Source: a virus
DNA length: 46,485 bases
Direction: 5' to 3' (one strand)
Virus record (IMG/VR): IMGVR_UViG_3300003691_000015
Coordinates: 1-46,485 of that record
Positions 23,607 to 30,027 of this stretch are shown here, in pieces. A program made the translations under genes and the position numbers. Below the pieces are notes generated by a model. That model was not told the DNA's origin and did not search any database. It saw only the letters and a program-made list of their open reading frames with translations. Numbering within the stretch: the first letter of the stretch is position 1; each line of letters begins with the position of its first letter.

Positions 23607-23667
23607 TTCACTAACCCACCTTTATATCAACTTAAGTGAACTATCATGCAATCTATTAGTGAACTAT
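23607..23667. repeat. Cluster of TTCACTAA and AGTGAACTAT motifs
   Basis: TTCACTAA lies at 23607-23614, and AGTGAACTAT is repeated directly at 23635 and 23658 (23-base period). The spacing of about two helical turns recalls iterons or operators placed on one DNA face. Confidence 0.5.
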
Positions 23668-23821
23668 AGGTGTCCGCAGAAGACCCCCCTTAACTATTTG
23701 ACCCCATGCTTATATACGTTGTGGGCATAGGAGGTATTTGGTGGGGAGGCTGTGTAAAGGTTACTTACCACCTAGAGCCATTGGTGGCAGTGTGTTATAG
23801 TTGATGGAAAAGGAGAATGTT

Positions 23822-24313
23822 GTGGGAAGAAAAGAGCTATTAATGTCATATAGGGAGCTGTTTAAATCAAAAGCCTATAAAAGGTGTTGTGCTATTGTTT
23901 ATTCGGTTATTGGTGATAAGTGCCTAAGGTGTCAAGGCACTACCTATATTAGCTATGTTATACCAATCAATACTCGGCCAGCTGGTTGCCTAGATGTATT
24001 CAATATGCAGCCTCTATGTCAGGCATGTCTAAAAGATTCACCTGGAGATTACAGATCTAGTGATGATATTGCATCTTTATCGGACTATTTAGACCATAAG
24101 GATATTAAATATAAAGAGTTTATTAAGGTCATCAAGCCTATTCCCACTAGGTTTACTTGGGACAAAGCACCTAATCGTATACAGGTAAAGAGAATCAAGA
24201 AAGCCAAGCGTGGGTATAAATGGCTAAAGACTGTTGGGAAGGCAGATAAGATTAATGATAAAGACTTTGATATTGCTAATTTACTAGAGTTACAGAAGAA
24301 TGGTGATTGTTGA
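23822..24313 (+). CDS. HNH-like protein, degenerate core
   Basis: A 163-residue protein. GTG at 23822 is chosen because AAGGAG lies six bases upstream; an in-frame ATG at 23804 precedes that site. 'CLRCQGTTYISYVIPINTRP' and 'NMQPLCQACLKDS' keep both CxxC zinc pairs and the HNH spacing, but the DH residues are replaced (YVIPI), so catalysis is doubtful. A very basic region follows. It may have become a DNA-binding regulator, given its place in the control region. Confidence 0.6.
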   Translation: MGRKELLMSYRELFKSKAYKRCCAIVYSVIGDKCLRCQGTTYISYVIPINTRPAGCLDVFNMQPLCQACLKDSPGDYRSSDDIASLSDYLDHKDIKYKEFIKVIKPIPTRFTWDKAPNRIQVKRIKKAKRGYKWLKTVGKADKINDKDFDIANLLELQKNGDC

Positions 24314-24925
24314 TGTTGTTTTAGATTGCTTTCAGTGTGGTTGGTTGCTTTCGGGCATTCACCCTCAAGCTTTTTACAAGATTCTTAAGGCTTGGAATGT
24401 TTCCCCCCTTACCCCCCATTAAATTCTGGTTGATAAGCGTGGTTAGCTCGATGCTTTCTTGCACTAGTGGTTAGTTGGGGAATAATCAACCCAGAACCCT
24501 AATGGTCTACACTATTCTTTGTTTTCACAGTACGGATGTATGTTCCGAGATAGTAGCCTAAGCTTTTTTATATTGCGAATGAGGCTAATCCGCTTGCCAT
24601 TTTACCCATAAGCTTGTTCACTGAGTTCAATCGGCTTGCTGTAAATTGTTCCAAATATAAGCATGACCTTATGGCTTTCTATGGAATAGGTACAGCTCCT
24701 ACTTCCCAGGTCAATTTGAATATCTCTGTTTCACCACAGATTGTCAATATTCATCTTATCTATTGACACAAATACACTCCAACCTTATAACTAACTATGC
24801 CAAAGACTCCTAGGTTTGAGGCTTATTCCCATGGAGGTGGTGTTTTACCGCCTACTGCATCATCTCCATATTTCTTACTCAAAATACCAATATTAATTCT
24901 TGATTTATCGCACTTCATTATTATA
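24314..24925 (-). ncRNA. Candidate long structured non-coding RNA
   Basis: About 610 bases with no plausible gene on either strand but extensive complementarity. On the minus strand, 24505-24485 pairs with 24434-24416 over about 19 positions, with G-U pairs where the plus strand would have C-A mismatches. Stems lie at 24742-24749/24761-24768 (8 bp, perfect), 24683-24690/24698-24706 (8 bp, one bulge) and 24347-24370, where tandem G-A pairs join GCTT/AAGC and GGG/CCC. A TATAAT at 24925-24920 could start it. Size and phage context recall large phage RNAs such as ROOL or GOLLD; no family match is claimed. Confidence 0.4.
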
Positions 24926-24926
24926 C
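24900..24926 (+). promoter_or_regulatory. Weak promoter for the rightward accessory genes
   Basis: Plus-strand TTGATT is followed after about 16 bases by a TATACG-like box, 35-40 bases before the ATG at 24962. It overlaps the minus-strand TATAAT, so the two directions could interfere. Confidence 0.3.
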
Positions 24927-24961
24927 GATTTCCCCATAATTAATATGACAAGGAGAAGTCG

Positions 24962-25198
24962 ATGATTAATCTATTAACTTCAGATAATAGGCATGAGCTT
25001 AAGTATCTGGGGAAGGAAGTTGCCAGGAGAATGGATGAGCTGACAGCAGATAAGTCTATGATGGTAGACTTTAACGCTATTGTACCTACAGATGAGCTCA
25101 CACCTATAGATGGCTTTCATGTGTTTAATAATTACGTTAAGCAGGCCATACACAGCCCTTTTAAGTTTGGGATACAAGTTAAGGTGGTGAAGAGATGA
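24962..25198 (+). CDS. Small protein, unknown
   Basis: A 78-residue protein with AAGGAG six bases before the ATG, the first gene of the rightward accessory operon. The helical start 'HELKYLGKEVARRMDELTAD' leads to a short beta region. Stop overlaps the next ATG. No recognised motif. Confidence 0.55.
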   Translation: MINLLTSDNRHELKYLGKEVARRMDELTADKSMMVDFNAIVPTDELTPIDGFHVFNNYVKQAIHSPFKFGIQVKVVKR

Positions 25199-25497
25199 AG
25201 GCTATTAAATGGTGTATAGATGGCTCATATAGGAGTCCTGCTAAAAGAAGTGAATATGAACATATGGAAAATGTAAAAGCTCCTGTGAGCGAAATATGCC
25301 CTCTTACAGGCGATATTATAGATGAGGTCACTATACCTAAGAAATTGGTGGTTAACAAGTTTCTATTGTCTTCTAGGAATCCTCCATATCCACTAGGTAG
25401 AATGAAGAGGCTTGGTATAGCTAAACTAACTGAGCAAGAGATAGATGAGGCATATGACCTTATTAAGGAGTTCGATCATGATAGACAGATCTGTTAG
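25195..25497 (+). CDS. Small protein, unknown
   Basis: A 100-residue protein coupled by ATGA overlap to the gene before it. Contains 'SEICPLTGDIIDEVTIPKKL', in which a single Cys and Asp/Glu residues are prominent. Function not recognised. Its last 20 bases contain the start of the next gene. Confidence 0.5.
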   Translation: MKAIKWCIDGSYRSPAKRSEYEHMENVKAPVSEICPLTGDIIDEVTIPKKLVVNKFLLSSRNPPYPLGRMKRLGIAKLTEQEIDEAYDLIKEFDHDRQIC

Positions 25498-25837
25498 GTT
25501 TACTCAGTTAGATGATTTAACACCAGGAATAACTGAGCTTCACTGTGAGGCTCTTGGGTTGGTGACTTATATAGGAAGATCTAAAGAAGGTGATGCTGTT
25601 GTTCAGGATGGTGATAACTTTACTACTGTGCCTGAGGTTACTTGGAACTTGTTTGAGATTACCAGGCCGTTTGAGCCAGAAACTCATGTTAGGTATTTAT
25701 CTGAAGAGAGCTTAAGTAAATTTCATGTTGATTATGAGAAGTTTTTACAATTAGACTTTTCAGATGGCCCAGACATGATATATAAGTATCAGGCAACAAT
25801 TCACATTAAACAGGTATATGACAAAATAGATAGTTAA
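25478..25837 (+). CDS. Small protein, unknown
   Basis: A 119-residue acidic protein. ATG at 25478 is chosen because AAGGAG lies seven bases upstream within the preceding gene; upstream in-frame starts lack this. Beta-rich N-terminal half ('GLVTYIGRSKEGDAVVQDGD') resembles a small barrel. No family recognised. Confidence 0.5.
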   Translation: MIDRSVRFTQLDDLTPGITELHCEALGLVTYIGRSKEGDAVVQDGDNFTTVPEVTWNLFEITRPFEPETHVRYLSEESLSKFHVDYEKFLQLDFSDGPDMIYKYQATIHIKQVYDKIDS

Positions 25838-25864
25838 TATACTAGATCAAAGGTAGGCGAACCA

Positions 25865-25951
25865 ATGACAAATGAAACAATCTTAGACTTTATTATAGCA
25901 GTGCTATTCTTTGCTGGTGCTGCTGGTGTATTTTATTTGGGGGCTATATGA
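25865..25951 (+). CDS. 28-residue membrane peptide
   Basis: Reads MTNETILDFIIAVLFFAGAA followed by GVFYLGAI: one membrane span with a short acidic N-terminus. The stop overlaps the next start (ATGA). AAGGTAGG is upstream at a loose distance. Small phage membrane peptides often modulate lysis or host physiology; role unknown. Confidence 0.45.
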   Translation: MTNETILDFIIAVLFFAGAAGVFYLGAI

Positions 25952-26163
25952 AATTTGATGCTCTCAAAGAGAATAAGTTAATTAGGGATAATAATAACTT
26001 CCTAAAGGCAGAGATATATAGGCTGGAAGAACACACTAAGCTGCTAGAGAGAATCAGGGATCATTATGTGAGCTTAGAGATATGTAATAAGTCTTGCGAG
26101 TATATAGAGCCTTGGGTTGTGAGTACTATTAATAAGTTGATAGGAGAGAAGTATGAAGACTAA
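25948..26163 (+). CDS. Small coiled-coil protein
   Basis: A 71-residue protein with heptad-like Leu/Ile spacing ('LIRDNNNFLKAEIYRLEEHT') and two cysteines near residues 46 and 50. It is coupled to the preceding membrane peptide by ATGA and overlaps the next start. Function unknown. Confidence 0.45.
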   Translation: MKFDALKENKLIRDNNNFLKAEIYRLEEHTKLLERIRDHYVSLEICNKSCEYIEPWVVSTINKLIGEKYED

Positions 26164-26392
26164 AGAAATTGATGTTTGGGTTCATGAGAAAGACATGATG
26201 GTAGTAAGATTTACGGAGCCGATGAGCAGCCTATATCAAAAAGCAAAACTAGTTATAGAACTACCAGAAAAGAAGATAGAGATAACTGAGAGTGAACTAA
26301 GAAGTGCAATATTATATGCAAACACTAAAGAGCCATCGTATAGCGCAAATGAAAGGCATATTAGGATCACAAAAGAAAGACTAGGGTTTTAA
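26153..26392 (+). CDS. Small protein, unknown
   Basis: A 79-residue protein with AGGAG six bases before the ATG. Beta-type N-terminal half ('IDVWVHEKDMMVVRF') and helical C-terminal half. Stop overlaps the next ATG. Not recognised. Confidence 0.5.
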   Translation: MKTKEIDVWVHEKDMMVVRFTEPMSSLYQKAKLVIELPEKKIEITESELRSAILYANTKEPSYSANERHIRITKERLGF

Positions 26393-26461
26393 ATGATCTA
26401 TTTACTTATAAGCGTATTATTTTCTTTATTAACTATTATTTTCTTTAGAGGTGCAAGATGA
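26393..26461 (+). CDS. 22-residue membrane peptide
   Basis: Reads MIYLLISVLFSLLTIIFFRG then AR: a single hydrophobic span with two C-terminal Arg, implying N-out/C-in orientation. Starts one base after the previous stop and ends in an ATGA overlap. Composition and exact packing suggest it is real, but it could be chance. Confidence 0.4.
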   Translation: MIYLLISVLFSLLTIIFFRGAR

Positions 26462-26841
26462 GTGACAAATGGGTAGTAACCACAAATGAAGAGTATTACT
26501 CTAGCGACGAGTTTAATTTCAGAGAAGATGCGATTAGAAACGGACGCCAAGAGTTGTGCATTGAGGAAGATGAAAGCTTTTACATTGGAAGAAAGAATCC
26601 CTACATATTCCCAACAATAGACGCGAAAGATTTCTTTAACAATATAATAGAATCTGATTATGATAACTTTGGGGATTGGTCAGAACACTGGGAAACAAGC
26701 TTTGGTAAAAATTTAGAGGCTGTCAATTTGGTACAAGAAAAACTAAGCGAAATAGCCGATATAATAATGGATAAACATAAGCCTACATTTTATATGGTGA
26801 GTGATTCGGAGTTAATACAAAACAAAACAGGAGGGGTATGA
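26458..26841 (+). CDS. Conserved small phage protein (FYIGxxxxY type)
   Basis: A 127-residue acidic protein. 'FREDAIRNGRQE', 'ESFYIGRKNPY' and 'DFFNNIIESDYDNFGDWSEH' have the order seen in a common family of accessory phage proteins of unknown function. AGAGG ribosome site. From here on the genes use more mixed codons than the structural genes. Confidence 0.5.
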   Translation: MSDKWVVTTNEEYYSSDEFNFREDAIRNGRQELCIEEDESFYIGRKNPYIFPTIDAKDFFNNIIESDYDNFGDWSEHWETSFGKNLEAVNLVQEKLSEIADIIMDKHKPTFYMVSDSELIQNKTGGV

Positions 26842-27020
26842 AATACTTATTACTACTACTCGCACTAACTTCGTGCGGATATACTACAGAGTGCCGTATT
26901 GGTGCGTTTCATGTTGACGGTGACGAGGTTTTTAAGTACCACCACAACTATAAATGCTTATGTAGCAGCGAAGACTACACAGCACCAACAATTTGCAAGA
27001 TAACCGTTAAAGATGAATGA
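26838..27020 (+). CDS. Small lipoprotein
   Basis: A 60-residue protein with a signal peptide and lipobox (MKYLLLLLALTSCGY; Cys 13) and a short Cys-rich mature part. AGGAGG precedes the ATG. Would be anchored in a host membrane; may contribute to superinfection control or lysis. Overlaps both neighbours. Confidence 0.55.
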   Translation: MKYLLLLLALTSCGYTTECRIGAFHVDGDEVFKYHHNYKCLCSSEDYTAPTICKITVKDE

Positions 27021-27150
27021 AATTGAAACATTGGTTTGGTATTATGAATTAACCGACGAGTTAATTATTTCACCTTATGTAGACGCTATGTTTTATGCTT
27101 TAAATGGTAATATAAGATGGCACCTATTAACATGTATCGGAAATCTTTGA
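27013..27150 (+). CDS. 45-residue protein, unknown
   Basis: Begins MNEIETLVWYYELTDELIIS and ends LLTCIGNL. Starts inside the lipoprotein gene and ends directly before the first TTCACT-type element. It lacks a strong ribosome site but would be translationally coupled. Function unknown. Confidence 0.45.
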   Translation: MNEIETLVWYYELTDELIISPYVDAMFYALNGNIRWHLLTCIGNL

Positions 27151-27172
27151 TTAACTAATATTACTAAGTGAA
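27151..27172 (+). repeat. Intergenic element 1 (TTAACTAA-N6-TAAGTGAA)
   Basis: Begins at the base after a TGA stop. Left arm has one change from TTCACTAA; right arm is exact; spacer TATTAC. The AAGGA ribosome site of the next gene follows. Confidence 0.65.
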
Positions 27173-27194
27173 CTGAAATAAAGGATTGAAACAT

Positions 27195-27524
27195 ATGAAA
27201 CAAGACAGTAGCTATGAAGAACACATAAGGATCATCTGTAAGTGCGAAAAGACTATAGATGAACCCGAAGAATACTTAAATGACACTTACTTTGAAAACT
27301 CAGAGCTAAGTTCGTATTTTTGGGATAAAGGTTTTGATGAAGCTATGATCTTAGCCAAATATTTTGAAGCAGAGAAAAAGAAGATGGCAGCACTTTTGTA
27401 TAAGATCTACAAGGGTAAGATCGACACTAGCGACAATGGATTCTTCCGAGCAGTTGAGAAATTAGTTCCTGAGAAGTTCTCTAAAAAAGCTATAACAAAA
27501 GCAGATAAATTAATTACACGATAA
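27195..27524 (+). CDS. Small protein, unknown
   Basis: A 109-residue protein. ATG at 27195 has AAGGA nine bases upstream; a TTG at 27186 is less likely. Charged and helical ('YFWDKGFDEAMILAKYFEAE'). Its TAA stop is the end of the left arm of a variant element. Function unknown. Confidence 0.5.
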   Translation: MKQDSSYEEHIRIICKCEKTIDEPEEYLNDTYFENSELSSYFWDKGFDEAMILAKYFEAEKKKMAALLYKIYKGKIDTSDNGFFRAVEKLVPEKFSKKAITKADKLITR

Positions 27525-27540
27525 TTATTCTTACCGTGCA
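27515..27540 (+). repeat. Variant element 2 (TACACGATAA-N6-TTACCGTGCA)
   Basis: Ten-base arms (8 of 10 complementary) around a 6-base spacer TTATTC. The left arm contains the stop codon of the preceding gene, and AAAGGAA follows the right arm. Confidence 0.55.
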
Positions 27541-27551
27541 AAAGGAAAGAT

Positions 27552-27821
27552 ATGACAGTAAAATTAAGGGTTTCCAAGTCAATGTGGAATTACTACGGAG
27601 GCGAAATAACTATAGACCTAATAACGTGTCTCATTGCCGATAAAATTTATGGATGGTGGATATCTCACACTGGTTTTGAATTACTAAGGGATTTAAATCT
27701 AATAACAGAAAAGGGTAATATAAACAAACAAGGTCGATTGGTTTTAGCTTCACAGCTTCACGATAAGTATCACCGAGAAGAAAATGGTATTGAAATTATC
27801 AAACCAATAACTGCACTATAA
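27552..27821 (+). CDS. Small protein, unknown
   Basis: An 89-residue protein (MTVKLRVSKSMWNYYGGEIT...) between the two variant elements. 'WWISHTGFELLRDLNLITEK' suggests a small winged or helical fold. AAAGGAA ribosome site. Function unknown. Confidence 0.5.
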   Translation: MTVKLRVSKSMWNYYGGEITIDLITCLIADKIYGWWISHTGFELLRDLNLITEKGNINKQGRLVLASQLHDKYHREENGIEIIKPITAL

Positions 27822-27837
27822 CGTATTTATTCGTGCA
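27812..27837 (+). repeat. Variant element 3 (TGCACTATAA-N6-TATTCGTGCA)
   Basis: Same layout as the variant at 27515, with spacer CGTATT and the stop codon inside the left arm. The two variants are similar over about 40 bases including AAAGGAAGATATG-type ribosome sites. Confidence 0.55.
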
Positions 27838-27849
27838 AAAGGAAGATAT

Positions 27850-28047
27850 ATGAAAGTTAAAGAATTAATATCTATTTTACAAAAAGAAGATCAGGAGCTA
27901 GAGGTTGTTCACCCTCTTTTTAGTGAAAGGTGCATTCTTAATGCGAACGATGTTGGAGTTGTGACTGCTTGTGAAAAAAGACCAGATGGGTGGGTGCAAA
28001 ATGAAAGACCAGATATGCCTACTTGTGAGTATTTACAAATAGGTTGA
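27850..28047 (+). CDS. Small conserved phage-type protein
   Basis: A 65-residue protein beginning MKVKELISILQKEDQELEVV, a start common to a group of small phage proteins ('kvkeLi..L...dpdlEVv'). Function unknown. The gene at 30291 begins in a similar way (MKISEFISVLSDVKKHYGDY) and may be a distant relative. Confidence 0.5.
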   Translation: MKVKELISILQKEDQELEVVHPLFSERCILNANDVGVVTACEKRPDGWVQNERPDMPTCEYLQIG

Positions 28048-28055
28048 TAAAAATA

Positions 28056-28063
28056 TAAGTGAA
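28056..28063 (+). repeat. Right arm only of the intergenic element
   Basis: TAAGTGAA lies directly before CTGGAGGG and the ATG at 28075; the left arm position is not conserved. Confidence 0.45.
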
Positions 28064-28074
28064 CTGGAGGGAAT

Positions 28075-28338
28075 ATGAGTAAGTTAAAATATGAGATGGG
28101 AGAAAAAGTTTTGCTCTTTGGAGAAATAGAATCTTGGAAAGGCGGCTTAGGGTACGCTCCAGAAAATGAATACCATGTAAAATTGAGGGATGAAAGTGTG
28201 AGGTTTTTAAAAGAGTCTACAATAGATGATTCGACTTATTTGCTTGGTATATTAAAAAGCGTTGATTGTTACCTGTCAGCAGATAGTAGTATGATGTCTG
28301 AGCAAATAAAAGAAGGGATAAATAAATTAATCCGCTAA
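28075..28338 (+). CDS. Small protein, unknown
   Basis: An 87-residue protein, TGGAGGG ribosome site. 'YEMGEKVLLFGEIESWKGGL' suggests a short beta-barrel start, then a helical C-terminus. Its stop codon forms part of the next element's left arm. Function unknown. Confidence 0.5.
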   Translation: MSKLKYEMGEKVLLFGEIESWKGGLGYAPENEYHVKLRDESVRFLKESTIDDSTYLLGILKSVDCYLSADSSMMSEQIKEGINKLIR

Positions 28339-28352
28339 TCCGCAAAAGTGAA
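28331..28352 (+). repeat. Intergenic element 4 (TCCGCTAA-N6-AAAGTGAA)
   Basis: A diverged copy: left arm with two changes and including the stop codon, spacer TCCGCA. TAGGAG follows the right arm. Confidence 0.5.
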
Positions 28353-28363
28353 TAGGAGAAAGC

Positions 28364-28699
28364 ATGAGTGTTAGAATGAAAAGTTATGATACTTCAAAAA
28401 TCAAAGATCAAATTAACAGCATTATAGATTGGTATGACTTAGAAGAAGACCAAGCAAAAGATCTTAAGGGTTTACTTAAAAACCGCAACTCTTTAAAAAA
28501 AGAAAACAAACTATTAAAAGAGTGTGTTGAGTTTTATGCTGATAAGGAAAATTGGAAGTCTCAAAACCAGCATAAGGGAACTAGACAAAAAATAACTAAC
28601 ACTGATATAGGCAGAGAAGACTTTTCTCAAATGTATTTCATTATGTGTGGCGGAAATAAAGCAAGAGAAGTATTAGAAAAGATAAAGGGTGATAAATGA
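28364..28699 (+). CDS. Coiled-coil accessory protein
   Basis: A 111-residue protein with AGGAG before the ATG. 'LKKENKLLKECVEFYADKEN' is a coiled segment common in small phage proteins; the C-terminal part 'MCGGNKAREVLEKIKGDK' is also typical. Function unknown. Overlaps the next start. Confidence 0.5.
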   Translation: MSVRMKSYDTSKIKDQINSIIDWYDLEEDQAKDLKGLLKNRNSLKKENKLLKECVEFYADKENWKSQNQHKGTRQKITNTDIGREDFSQMYFIMCGGNKAREVLEKIKGDK

Positions 28700-29040
28700 A
28701 CGACAACGAAGTAAATAAGATTATAGCTGAGTATATGGGGTATCATTTTATACCTGAAGATGCTGTATGCACAGAAGCGTACTGGAACGAAGAGCGTGAC
28801 AATGCAATAGACATAGATCATTTTACAAAATCCCTAGACGCTCTAATTCCTGTTTGGAAGAAAATGAACTCATACTCACAGAACTTTTTATATGCAAAGA
28901 TTAATAGCGAGTTCGTTTGGATTGCTAGTATTAGAATACAAATAGCGTGTATTACACATTATATTTCTAGTAACCACGAAAACAAAACAGTAGCCTCAGC
29001 ACACGCAACCGCTAAGGCGATACTTAAGTTGGAGGAATAA
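28696..29040 (+). CDS. Possible phage ABA-sandwich-type protein
   Basis: A 114-residue protein. The start 'NKIIAEYMGY', the middle 'HFTKSLDALIPVWKKM' and the end 'ASAHATAKAILKLEE' have the order seen in the small phage family with an ABA-sandwich fold. Function of that family is not established. AAAGGG ribosome site; stop overlaps the next start. Confidence 0.5.
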   Translation: MNDNEVNKIIAEYMGYHFIPEDAVCTEAYWNEERDNAIDIDHFTKSLDALIPVWKKMNSYSQNFLYAKINSEFVWIASIRIQIACITHYISSNHENKTVASAHATAKAILKLEE

Positions 29041-29225
29041 TGATCATAAGAATTATGAAAGAATTAAGTAAAGATAGTTTTCCGAATACGATAGGTGCAA
29101 TATTTATGTTTCCAGTGGTCGGATTAGTGTGGATATTGCTCGGGTTAATTATGCCCTTTATTGTGGTGGGGAAAGGAATATTCTATATGCTGGAAAAGAT
29201 AAAACGATTAAATAATACAGATTAG
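29040..29225 (+). CDS. Small membrane protein
   Basis: A 61-residue protein with a long hydrophobic region (residues ~17-48), enough for one long or two short spans, and a basic C-terminus. GGAGG precedes the ATG. Could be a holin-like or host-modifying protein; there is no lysis gene beside it to support the first. Confidence 0.5.
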   Translation: MIIRIMKELSKDSFPNTIGAIFMFPVVGLVWILLGLIMPFIVVGKGIFYMLEKIKRLNNTD

Positions 29226-29229
29226 TGAA
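29222..29229 (+). repeat. TTAGTGAA right-arm motif over a stop codon
   Basis: Contains the TAG stop of the membrane protein; left arm poorly conserved (TTAAATAA at 29208). GAGAGG ribosome site follows. Confidence 0.4.
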
Positions 29230-29247
29230 TTAGTAGAGAGGTAATAT

Positions 29248-29481
29248 ATGAACGAATGGGAAAGGCGGTATAAAGACGCTTTATTACAGACAGAAGTTGC
29301 TATGAAAATAAACGACAGATTAATCGACACTAAAGTAAAACTAAAAAAAGAAATAATCAATTTAAAAAAAGACATAAATAACGAGAGAGCTAAAAATAAT
29401 GAGCAATTTGAAATGCTTTCGTATCTTAAAGAAAATGATATTGATGGTTATGAGTGGTTGATGGATAATTATAAAAGATAA
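29248..29481 (+). CDS. Small coiled-coil protein
   Basis: A 77-residue protein with a highly charged coiled segment ('TKVKLKKEIINLKKDINNER'). GAGAGG ribosome site. Its stop is directly followed by an element. Function unknown. Confidence 0.5.
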   Translation: MNEWERRYKDALLQTEVAMKINDRLIDTKVKLKKEIINLKKDINNERAKNNEQFEMLSYLKENDIDGYEWLMDNYKR

Positions 29482-29503
29482 TTCACTAAATACAATAAGT
29501 GAA
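29482..29503 (+). repeat. Intergenic element 5 (TTCACTAA-N6-TAAGTGAA)
   Basis: Exact arms, spacer ATACAA, beginning at the base after the TAA stop. Confidence 0.7.
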
Positions 29504-29522
29504 ACAAACGGAAAAGGTAGGT

Positions 29523-29753
29523 ATGATTGATAGTTTTGAATTAAGACAAGGTAAGTTTGGTATGTTTTTTTACTCAGTAAGAAATGACCAAAGCGTTCCA
29601 CTAAATGATGTTTTGCTGACATTAAATGCTATGGGTGAGGCAGGAGATGTACTTCGAGGCACTAGCGCAGGATTCACTATTAGCAGAATTATCGATAGGC
29701 GAGTACAGGAAATGCTTAAAATGGAAAAAATAGAAAAGATATTAAAAGAGTAG
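29523..29753 (+). CDS. Small protein, unknown
   Basis: A 76-residue protein. ATG at 29523 has AAGG five bases upstream; a GTG at 29499 would lie inside the element and is rejected. 'GKFGMFFYSVRNDQSVPLND' is followed by a helical basic end. Function unknown. Confidence 0.5.
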   Translation: MIDSFELRQGKFGMFFYSVRNDQSVPLNDVLLTLNAMGEAGDVLRGTSAGFTISRIIDRRVQEMLKMEKIEKILKE

Positions 29754-29775
29754 TTCACTAAAACTCGTAAGTGAA
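29754..29775 (+). repeat. Intergenic element 6 (TTCACTAA-N6-TAAGTGAA)
   Basis: Exact arms, spacer AACTCG, beginning at the base after a TAG stop; TAGGAG follows. Confidence 0.7.
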
Positions 29776-29787
29776 TAGGAGAATGAG

Positions 29788-30015
29788 ATGGAAGATACAG
29801 TAACAGAGGCACATAAAAAAGTAATAGAGCTAATGGAAGATTTTGAGCATTGCATACGCAGATTTATATTAGAAGATAACGATTTCGACGAAGATCAGAA
29901 ACAATTGATAATAAGAAGGGGTATAAACCTCATGTTTCATCATACATATAAACCATTGATAGATTATAGCAATGATAAGTTTATTGGTGAGCAATTCAAT
30001 AACAACGATAAGTGA
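29788..30015 (+). CDS. Small helical protein, unknown
   Basis: A 75-residue protein (MEDTVTEAHKKVIELMEDFE...). TAGGAG precedes the ATG. Its last codons (FNNNDK-stop) are themselves encoded by the next element, so the element has become part of the gene. Function unknown. Confidence 0.5.
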   Translation: MEDTVTEAHKKVIELMEDFEHCIRRFILEDNDFDEDQKQLIIRRGINLMFHHTYKPLIDYSNDKFIGEQFNNNDK

Positions 30016-30016
30016 A
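29995..30016 (+). repeat. Intergenic element 7 (TTCAATAA-N6-TAAGTGAA)
   Basis: One change in the left arm, spacer CAACGA; it overlaps the end of the preceding gene, whose TGA stop lies in the right arm. TAGGGGG follows. Confidence 0.6.
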
Positions 30017-30027
30017 TAGGGGGAATA

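Larger units (their letters stand above)
22911..23821. promoter_or_regulatory. Divergent control region
   Basis: About 900 bases without a supported gene between the leftward and rightward operons. It contains a minus-strand TATAAT (22957-22952), TTCACTAA/TTAGTGAA motifs at 22960, 22993, 23402-23423, 23607, 23633 and 23656, a C-depleted tract (23161-23305), several hairpins (23062-23127, 23321-23337, 23360-23388, 23768-23787) and the palindrome GGGGTACCCC (23534-23543). It is a likely site for early promoters, operators and possibly the replication origin. Confidence 0.6.

Noticed and set aside
24314-24925. Group I or group II intron
   Set aside because: A GTGCG and a few weak core-like strings occur, but no domain V hairpin or consistent P7/P3 core was found, and the block does not interrupt a gene.
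24314-24961. Decayed protein gene in the gap
   Set aside because: All frames on both strands are broken by many stops and show no recognisable motif, while pairing signals are strong.
29499-29522. GTG start at 29499
   Set aside because: It lies inside an intergenic element; ATG 29523 has AAGG at the right distance.
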